DNA of 64,000 nt, taken from the NCBI GenBank assembly GCA_910577335.1, contig CAJTMJ010000012.1, positions 24,644-88,643 of the forward strand, read 5' to 3'. Both the position numbers and the translations under genes were made by a program. The notes under the pieces were generated by a model. That model had not been told where the DNA came from. It saw nothing but the letters and a program-made list of their open reading frames with translations, and made no database searches. Source of the stretch: an uncultured Duncaniella sp. (GTDB lineage: Bacteria; Bacteroidota; Bacteroidia; Bacteroidales; Muribaculaceae). This document shows positions 58,771 to 64,000 of this stretch, in pieces; within the stretch, counting starts at the first letter, position 1; each line of letters begins with the position of its first letter.

Positions 58771-58828
58771 TGCGGTTGGTTTACTATAGTTTAGTTCTTA
58801 ATAAATTTCGGGTTATTTAGGTTGAATA

Positions 58829-58836
58829 CAAAATTA
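58829..58836 (-). promoter_or_regulatory. -7 box of the TPR gene
   Basis: Minus strand TAATTTTG about 60 bp before the TPR start codon. No -33 TTTG is evident. Confidence 0.55.
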
Positions 58837-58905
58837 AAAAGGTCTCTATTATATTAGATAACGGAAAATTAAATGGTTTATTTCCATCACCAAGAAATTT
58901 TTCGT

Positions 58906-59880
58906 TTATTCTACCTGAACCATGCGCGGACGCACTGTCGCAGGGAGGATTCCTGTCATCTGGATCATCTTCTGCCCTTGGAAGCCGGTGACGAAGCTAT
59001 AGAAGCGGTGTGTCACAGTGCCGCCGGGTGAAGTGGTGACCATATAGACGGAACGATATAACGGATAACTTCCATCGAAAATGTATGCTTGGTAAGGCTT
59101 GTATGCCTGTACTACATCATTGCCACGGACTTTCAAGACTTTCACGTCGGAGTTGAAATCCATGGTGGTAGTGTCGCTCTTTTCCACCGCCTGCGCCAAC
59201 TCTTCCACGGTTTTGTCTTTTCCGCTCATGTCGCTTGCCACCCAGCTTACGCCTATGATACCCATGGCGTTTTTGTTCTCGGCAACTGCCTTGAACACGT
59301 CAGGATTGGTCTTTACGGCAGAAACATTCGGTCCGAAAGGCTTGCCGTTGAGGATGGAGTCACGCATATATTTAACGGTAGATGAGCCTTGATGGTCAAA
59401 AATCACATCAATGTCGCCAAGTTTGCATGGCTCAACCTGATCCCAGCGTGTCACCTCTCCCGAGAGTATTTCAGCAATATCTTTGCGTGAAAGTATCTCC
59501 ACAGGGTTGGCAGGATTGACGATTAGTGCCAATGCGTCAACAGCTATGCGTTGCTGATGCACCACTTTTTTATTGCTGCGAAGGAAGCTGACCTCTTGGT
59601 CGGTGAGCGGGCGTGTGATTACCGCTGCCTTCACGCCTCCCATTGCCATTATTGAGTCAATGGCGGCATTTTCAGGCACGTAGTAAGCAAGCACATCTTC
59701 TTTGGGGTAGATGTATTCATACACATCTATCTCTTGCTCCATTATGTTTTCAAAAGACTCGTCACAAGCTATCTTCGCAAGTGTCGATGGCTTTTGTTCG
59801 TTCTTTTTACCGCAGCTCACAGCCATTATTGAGGCTGCAATCACAGCCGCGGCGGTCAAGCTCCTTATAATTCGTGTCAT
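58906..59880 (-). CDS. PstS-like substrate-binding lipoprotein
   Basis: A 324-residue periplasmic binding protein related to phosphate-binding PstS. The signal ends at lipobox AVSC (residue 23), followed by GKKNEQ. Motifs such as VTRWDQVEPCKLGDIDVIFDHQ (start) and SSTVKYMRDSIL correspond to the ligand-binding loops of PstS, where Ser/Thr-Thr residues hold phosphate; ALIVNPANPVEILSRKDIAEILSGEV matches the family too. No pstCAB genes are adjacent, so a stand-alone or TonB-associated role is as likely as ABC transport. It lies 35 bp after the small membrane gene. Confidence 0.82.
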   Translation of the reverse strand: MTRIIRSLTAAAVIAASIMAVSCGKKNEQKPSTLAKIACDESFENIMEQEIDVYEYIYPKEDVLAYYVPENAAIDSIMAMGGVKAAVITRPLTDQEVSFLRSNKKVVHQQRIAVDALALIVNPANPVEILSRKDIAEILSGEVTRWDQVEPCKLGDIDVIFDHQGSSTVKYMRDSILNGKPFGPNVSAVKTNPDVFKAVAENKNAMGIIGVSWVASDMSGKDKTVEELAQAVEKSDTTTMDFNSDVKVLKVRGNDVVQAYKPYQAYIFDGSYPLYRSVYMVTTSPGGTVTHRFYSFVTGFQGQKMIQMTGILPATVRPRMVQVE

Positions 59881-59915
59881 ATCAAGCGGGTTGAATCGGA
59901 AAAGTGATAGCCTGT

Positions 59916-60155
59916 TTACTCTTCGTTGCCGTAGCCGGCATCGATGCCTTTAAACTGACGGTAGGCGCGCCATAATCCATAGATGGTGAATAGTCCGCCT
60001 GCCACCCATTTAACCCATGTCCATGTCGGGAACAGGATGTCAAAGTATCCACAGAAGAATAACACTCCCACGCCAACATAAATGATAATCATTATGATAC
60101 CGAAGATGTTGCGTGCGGTTGCGGGGGTGCCTGTTGAGTTTTTCTGAGCGCTCAT
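59916..60155 (-). CDS. small two-helix membrane protein
   Basis: A 79-residue protein with two predicted membrane helices (about residues 15-38 IFGIIMIIIYVGVGVLFFCG and 45-65 WVKWVAGGLFTIYGLWRAYR). I do not recognise the family with certainty. It is the first gene of a leftward group with the PstS-like lipoprotein and perhaps the TPR gene, and has a hairpin leader upstream. Confidence 0.75.
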   Translation of the reverse strand: MSAQKNSTGTPATARNIFGIIMIIIYVGVGVLFFCGYFDILFPTWTWVKWVAGGLFTIYGLWRAYRQFKGIDAGYGNEE

Positions 60156-60172
60156 AGTTGTATAGTTTAAAC

Positions 60173-60222
60173 GTTAATTTTAAATCATTCGGCAGGTATA
60201 GTGTGCCGGTTATAAAATTAAC
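60173..60222 (-). promoter_or_regulatory. Leader hairpin before the small membrane protein gene
   Basis: On the minus strand outer arms GTTAATTTTA and TAAAATTAAC pair perfectly, with an inner stem CGGCA/TGCCG. A -7-like AACTTTCGC lies about 10-15 bp further upstream. The hairpin ends 18 nt before the start codon. Confidence 0.5.
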
Positions 60223-60423
60223 AATTCAGGGATGCGAAAGTTCGGCATAGAATGCCTCACCTTAACTTCCGCTGTAAAATTAATGAAAAAATATTAAATA
60301 GAGAGCAATATCTAATCTTATTAAAAACCTTTAACACTATAATGATTTTACTTTGGTTATTAAACAATCTCTAAATATATGCCCTTGTTGGCACTCCTTG
60401 AAGGGTGTTAAATAAAAATTTTG

Positions 60424-60431
60424 TAAATTTG
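60424..60431 (+). promoter_or_regulatory. -7 box directly before rarA
   Basis: TAAATTTG followed by CGC ends only 6 bp before the rarA ATG at 60438. If used, the transcript would begin at or next to the start codon (leaderless). No TTTG at 19-20 bp upstream. Confidence 0.5.
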
Positions 60432-60437
60432 CGCATT

Positions 60438-61736
60438 ATGAACGCACCTTTAGCAGAGCGCCTTCGTCCGCGCTCACTCGAAGATTATATAGGTCAGGAG
60501 CATCTCGTCGGACCCGACGGTGTGATCCGCAAAATGATTGAATCGGGAAGAGTCTCCTCGTTTATCCTGTGGGGACCTCCCGGGGTAGGGAAGACTACAC
60601 TTGCAAAGATCATTGCCAACACTGTGAATGTGCCTTATTACACCCTGTCGGCTGTCACTTCAGGCGTTAAGGATGTGCGTGAGGTGATAGACCGCTGCCG
60701 ACGTGACGTGCAGAGTATGTTCACCCAAGGTAGACCTATATTATTTATAGATGAAATACACAGATTTAACAAGGGGCAGCAGGACAGTCTGCTTGGGGCT
60801 GTTGAAAGCGGCATAGTCACTTTGATCGGCGCCACCACGGAGAATCCGTCGTTCGAGGTGATAAGACCCTTGCTTTCACGTGCTCAGGTCTACACCCTTC
60901 GCTCGCTTGAAGAGCCGCAGTTGCAGCAATTGCTTGACCGTGCGCTTGAGCGTGACGAAGTGCTTAAAAGCCATGGCGCAGACGTGGAGGAGACTTCGGC
61001 TTTGTTCCGGTTTGCCGGCGGCGATGCCCGTAAGCTCCTTAATATACTTGACCTTCTTGAGCAGTCTACTCCGCAGGGTGAGAAGATAATCATAAATGAT
61101 AAGCTGGTCATCGACCGTCTGCAGGAGAACCCTGCCGCATACGACAAGAACGGGGAGATGCACTACGACATAATCTCCGCTTTCATAAAAAGTGTGCGTG
61201 GCAGCGACCCCGATGCCGCTATCTACTGGCTCGCACGAATGATAACGGGCGGGGAGGATGCGGTCTTTATAGCTCGCCGGCTCATGATACTTGCGTCGGA
61301 AGATATAGGACTTGCCAATCCCAATGCATTGCTGCTGGCGAATGCCACATTTGATGCCGTGCATAAGATAGGTTTCCCCGAAGCGAGAATCCCGTTGGCT
61401 GAGTGTACCATCTACCTTGCATTATCACCTAAAAGCAATTCTGCTTATATGGCTCTGGATGCGGCGATGGAGCTTGTGGCTAAGACCGGCGATCAGCCCG
61501 TGCCGCTTCATTTGCGCAACTCGCCTACTTCGCTCATGAAAGAGTTAGGTTACGGGCGTGATTACAAATATGCGCATGACTATCCGGGCAATTTTGTGAT
61601 ACAGCAATATATGCCTGACGCACTCGGACATAAAACTTTATGGCAGCCGTGTGACAATCAGGCTGAGATGCGTTCGGCTGCTTTGCAGAATTCCCGCTGG
61701 AATCCGAAGCCTGACGACACAAATGTGCCGAAATAA
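60438..61736 (+). CDS. rarA: replication-associated recombination protein A (AAA+ ATPase)
   Basis: RarA/MgsA acts at stalled replication forks. From the preferred ATG at 60438 (MNAPLAERLRPRSLEDYIGQ) it has 432 residues. Walker A GPPGVGKTT (about residues 45-53), Walker B LFIDEIHRF, sensor 1 GATTENPSFEV and the arginine-finger segment LSRAQVYTL are intact; the C-terminal tetramerisation region contains SDPDAAIYWLARMI. An in-frame ATG 11 codons upstream exists but precedes the -7 box. It stands alone before serC. Confidence 0.97.
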   Translation: MNAPLAERLRPRSLEDYIGQEHLVGPDGVIRKMIESGRVSSFILWGPPGVGKTTLAKIIANTVNVPYYTLSAVTSGVKDVREVIDRCRRDVQSMFTQGRPILFIDEIHRFNKGQQDSLLGAVESGIVTLIGATTENPSFEVIRPLLSRAQVYTLRSLEEPQLQQLLDRALERDEVLKSHGADVEETSALFRFAGGDARKLLNILDLLEQSTPQGEKIIINDKLVIDRLQENPAAYDKNGEMHYDIISAFIKSVRGSDPDAAIYWLARMITGGEDAVFIARRLMILASEDIGLANPNALLLANATFDAVHKIGFPEARIPLAECTIYLALSPKSNSAYMALDAAMELVAKTGDQPVPLHLRNSPTSLMKELGYGRDYKYAHDYPGNFVIQQYMPDALGHKTLWQPCDNQAEMRSAALQNSRWNPKPDDTNVPK

Positions 61737-61778
61737 AGAAATTTTTCTTTATTTTGACGTTGCAATTAAAAAAATGTG

Positions 61779-61786
61779 TATATTTG
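61779..61786 (+). promoter_or_regulatory. -7 box of the serC-serA unit
   Basis: TATATTTG followed by CC, 44 bp before serC. A TTTG at 61753-61756 lies 22 bp upstream, slightly long spacing. Confidence 0.65.
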
Positions 61787-61830
61787 CCAAAAAATAGAAA
61801 CAAATTATAATCCCTATAATTACTCCGAAT

Positions 61831-62901
61831 ATGAAGAAGCATAATTTCTATGCCGGTCCCTCTATCCTTAGTGAATACACCATTAAGAATACGGCTGACG
61901 CAGTGCAAAATTTTGCCAACACCGGGCTTTCGCTCCTGGAAGTTTCTCACCGAAGCAAAGAGTTCGTGGCTGTGATGGATGAGGCGCAGCAGCTTGTCAA
62001 GGAGCTTCTTGATGTCCCTGAAGGATATCAGGTGCTTTATCTTGGCGGTGGCGCAAGTCTTCAATTCTGCATGGCTCCGATGAATCTCTTGAAGACAAAA
62101 GCCGGCTATCTCGACACAGGCACATGGGCTTCCAACGCTATCAAGGAAGCGCGTCTCTTTGGCGAGGTTGAGGTCCTTGCTTCTTCAAAAGAGGCTAATT
62201 ACACTTATTACCCGAAAGGTTATGAAGTGCCTGCCGACCTTGACTATTTCCATATCACTACCAACAATACTATTTATGGTACTGAACTCCGCACCGATCC
62301 TGATGTGAAAGTTCCGTTGGTTGCCGATATGTCTTCTGATATTTTCTCTCGCCCTATCGATGTGTCTAAGTATGATCTCATCTATGCCGGTGCGCAGAAG
62401 AACCTTGGTCCCGCCGGTGCTACCCTCGTGATCGTTAAGGAGGATGCACTCGGACATGTTGACCGTCCTATCCCCACCATGCTTGACTATCGCACACATA
62501 TCAAGAAAGGTTCTATGTTCAATACTCCTCCTGTGCTTCCTGTTTATGCTGCCCTTATGACATTGCGTTACTATAAGGAACAAGGCGGTGTTAAGGCTAT
62601 GGAAAAACGTGACCTCGAAAAGGCAGCTTTGCTTTACGACGCTATTGACTCAAGCAAGATGTTCGTAGGCACAGTTACCGATCCCGACTCACGTTCTATA
62701 ATGAATGTATGCTTCGTGATGACTCCCGAATATAAGGAACTCGAAAAAGATTTCGTTGACTTCTGTTCGGCACGTGGTATTGTCGGCATTAAGGGTCACC
62801 GTTCTGTTGGCGGTTTCCGCGCATCTCTCTACAATGCCCTCCCCATCGAGAGCGTTCAGGTGCTTGTTGATGCAATGAAGGATTTCGAAGCGCAACATTA
62901 A
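61831..62901 (+). CDS. serC: phosphoserine aminotransferase
   Basis: PLP enzyme converting 3-phosphohydroxypyruvate plus glutamate to phosphoserine in serine synthesis, and used in pyridoxal phosphate synthesis in some bacteria. The 356-residue protein begins KKHNFYAGPSILSEY (family NFxAGPxxLP), has EVSHRSKEF, LGGGASLQF, ADMSSDIFSRP and the PLP-lysine segment YAGAQKNLGPAG; the C-terminal GHRSVGGFRASLYNA is diagnostic. serA begins 15 bp downstream. Confidence 0.98.
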   Translation: MKKHNFYAGPSILSEYTIKNTADAVQNFANTGLSLLEVSHRSKEFVAVMDEAQQLVKELLDVPEGYQVLYLGGGASLQFCMAPMNLLKTKAGYLDTGTWASNAIKEARLFGEVEVLASSKEANYTYYPKGYEVPADLDYFHITTNNTIYGTELRTDPDVKVPLVADMSSDIFSRPIDVSKYDLIYAGAQKNLGPAGATLVIVKEDALGHVDRPIPTMLDYRTHIKKGSMFNTPPVLPVYAALMTLRYYKEQGGVKAMEKRDLEKAALLYDAIDSSKMFVGTVTDPDSRSIMNVCFVMTPEYKELEKDFVDFCSARGIVGIKGHRSVGGFRASLYNALPIESVQVLVDAMKDFEAQH

Positions 62902-62916
62902 TATTAATGTACGGTT

Positions 62917-63837
62917 ATGAAAGTATTAATCGCAACTGAAAAACCTTTTGCAGCTGTCGCAGTTGACGGTATGCGAAAAGTGATAGAAGAAGCCGGAGCA
63001 GAACTTGTGCTTCTTGAAAAATATACCGACAAGCAAGCTCTTCTCGACGCTGTGGCTGATGTCGATGGCCTTATCATACGTAGTGATAAGGTTGATGGCG
63101 AAGTCCTCGATGCCGGAAAGAATCTTAAGGTAGTAGTTCGTGCCGGCGCAGGTTATGATAATGTTGACCTTGCGGCTGCCACTGCTCACGACGTGTGTGT
63201 TCAGAACACTCCCGGTCAGAATTCAAACGCTGTTGCCGAATTGGTGTTTGGACTCGCTGTCATGATGTGTCGCAATATGTATAACGGCACTTCCGGCACA
63301 GAGCTTAAGGATAAGACCCTTGGTATTCAGGCTTTCGGACAGGTGGGACGCAATGTTGCCCGTATCGCCCGTGGCTTTGAGATGAATATTTCGGCTCTTG
63401 ACCCCTATTGCCCTGACAATGTTATGGAGGATGCCGGTGTTTCACCGGTTCACTCTGTTGAGCAGCTCTATCGTGAGAATAAGGTGGTGTCTATCCATAT
63501 TCCCGCTACTCCCGAGACTAAAGGCTCTATCGGCTACGATCTAATCGCGTCTATGCCTAAGGGTGGTCTGCTCATCAACACAGCCCGCAAGGAGGTTATT
63601 GACGAAGAAGGCTTGATAAAGGCGCTTGAAGAGCGTCAGGACTTAAAATATGCCGCTGACGTTGCTCCCGAACGTGCTATGGAGATTAAAGAGCGTTTTG
63701 GCGACCGTGTATTCTTTACCCCGAAGAAAATGGGCGCTCAGACATCGGAAGCTAACATCAATGCCGGTCTTGCGGCAGCTCGACAGGTGATAGCATTCCT
63801 TACCACCGGCGAGGCTCGATTTAAAGTCAACAAGTAG
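62917..63837 (+). CDS. serA: D-3-phosphoglycerate dehydrogenase
   Basis: Oxidises 3-phosphoglycerate to 3-phosphohydroxypyruvate, the first step of serine synthesis, giving the substrate of SerC encoded just upstream. At 306 residues it is the short form without the C-terminal ACT regulatory domain, so serine feedback by that domain is not expected. The NAD-binding loop is GIQAFGQVGRNVARIA, slightly varied from GxGxxG; catalytic Arg is in LINTARKEVID, Glu in the VAPERAME region; the usual active-site His near the end is not obvious (FTPKKMGAQTSEA, where others have H-x-G), a substitution also seen in Bacteroidetes SerA-like proteins. Confidence 0.92.
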   Translation: MKVLIATEKPFAAVAVDGMRKVIEEAGAELVLLEKYTDKQALLDAVADVDGLIIRSDKVDGEVLDAGKNLKVVVRAGAGYDNVDLAAATAHDVCVQNTPGQNSNAVAELVFGLAVMMCRNMYNGTSGTELKDKTLGIQAFGQVGRNVARIARGFEMNISALDPYCPDNVMEDAGVSPVHSVEQLYRENKVVSIHIPATPETKGSIGYDLIASMPKGGLLINTARKEVIDEEGLIKALEERQDLKYAADVAPERAMEIKERFGDRVFFTPKKMGAQTSEANINAGLAAARQVIAFLTTGEARFKVNK

Positions 63838-63856
63838 AATAATAAATCTCTATTAT

Positions 63857-63894
63857 AAAAAGTGCGCTTTGATCTGTTCAGAGCGCACTTTTTT
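63857..63894 (+). terminator. Terminator after serA
   Basis: AAAAGTGCGCT and AGCGCACTTTT form an 11-bp stem followed by further T. Beyond it, 63895-64000 is AT-rich with short G-runs and shows no gene. Confidence 0.92.
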
Positions 63895-64000
63895 GTTTGT
63901 GGTATAGGGGAAGCTGATGAGATTTCGTATGCTATAAAAATAGCTTCTTTATTATATATAATAGGTGTAGATGGGGTTTTTGTGGGGGTGGAATGGGGGT

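Overview
The window looks like chromosomal DNA of a member of the Bacteroidota, order Bacteroidales, and the gene repertoire would fit a gut Muribaculaceae-like organism (the family is an inference). The reasons are a Bacteroidetes-type promoter signature (TAnnTTTG, often with a TTTG box 19-20 bp upstream) in front of many genes, families typical of the phylum (DUF4292, DUF3256, LruC-domain lipoprotein, GT3 glycogen synthase, short alpha-glucan phosphorylase), absence of strong Shine-Dalgarno sequences, and well-known Bacteroidetes neighbourhoods such as aspS-Nif3-zinc ribbon and dut-TPR-DUF4292-EnvC. There are no rRNA genes, prophage, transposase or CRISPR array; one tRNA (initiator Met) is present.

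Layout. 0-4.9 kb: end of rpe, a DedA membrane protein, a large LruC-domain surface lipoprotein and a uracil-DNA-glycosylase-superfamily protein, all leftward. 5-9.6 kb: leftward operon aspS, Nif3-like, zinc-ribbon coiled coil, slyD, efp. 9.8-16.2 kb: rightward dut, TPR protein, DUF4292 lipoprotein, EnvC-type amidase activator, DEAD-box helicase. 16.3-21.6 kb: DUF3256, DUF177/YceD, rpmF, fabH, era and a cysteine-desulfidase/serine-dehydratase-like protein. 21.6-28.2 kb: leftward porin, acid phosphatase, glgP and glycogen synthase. 28.5-37.7 kb: a seven-gene efflux operon (adaptor, ATPase, two tandem pairs of MacB/FtsX-type permeases, TolC) preceded by three tandem hairpin repeats, two palindromic putative activator sites and a textbook sigma-54 promoter. 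37.9 kb: tRNA-fMet. 38-46.7 kb: two overlapping rhomboid proteases, an endonuclease/exonuclease/phosphatase protein, an M3 peptidase, an ECF sigma factor, a porin and a thioredoxin-like protein with CPGS. 46.7-49.4 kb: an RDD/EreA-like fusion flanked by copies of a palindromic repeat, and an outer-membrane barrel. 49.5-52.4 kb: rnfD-G-E-A without rnfB or rnfC. 52.6-56.9 kb: nucleoside phosphorylase, then dprA, thioesterase and acyl-CoA ligase in one unit. 57-60.2 kb: TPR protein, PstS-like lipoprotein and a small membrane protein. 60.4-63.8 kb: rarA, serC, serA.

Most of the window is core metabolism and envelope biology. The non-routine parts are intergenic: (1) the sigma-54 control region of the efflux operon with its 86-bp tandem hairpins; (2) a family of palindromic MITE/REP-like elements at about 4.1, 46.7, 48.5 and 52.5 kb, two of which flank a single accessory gene; (3) a recurrent AT-rich leader hairpin whose left arm contains CTGATTTA, found before dut, the helicase, the DUF3256 gene and era, with a related form before the LruC gene; (4) a terminator with a competing downstream complement between rpmF and fabH. 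All functional statements rest on reading motifs by eye; no database search was run.
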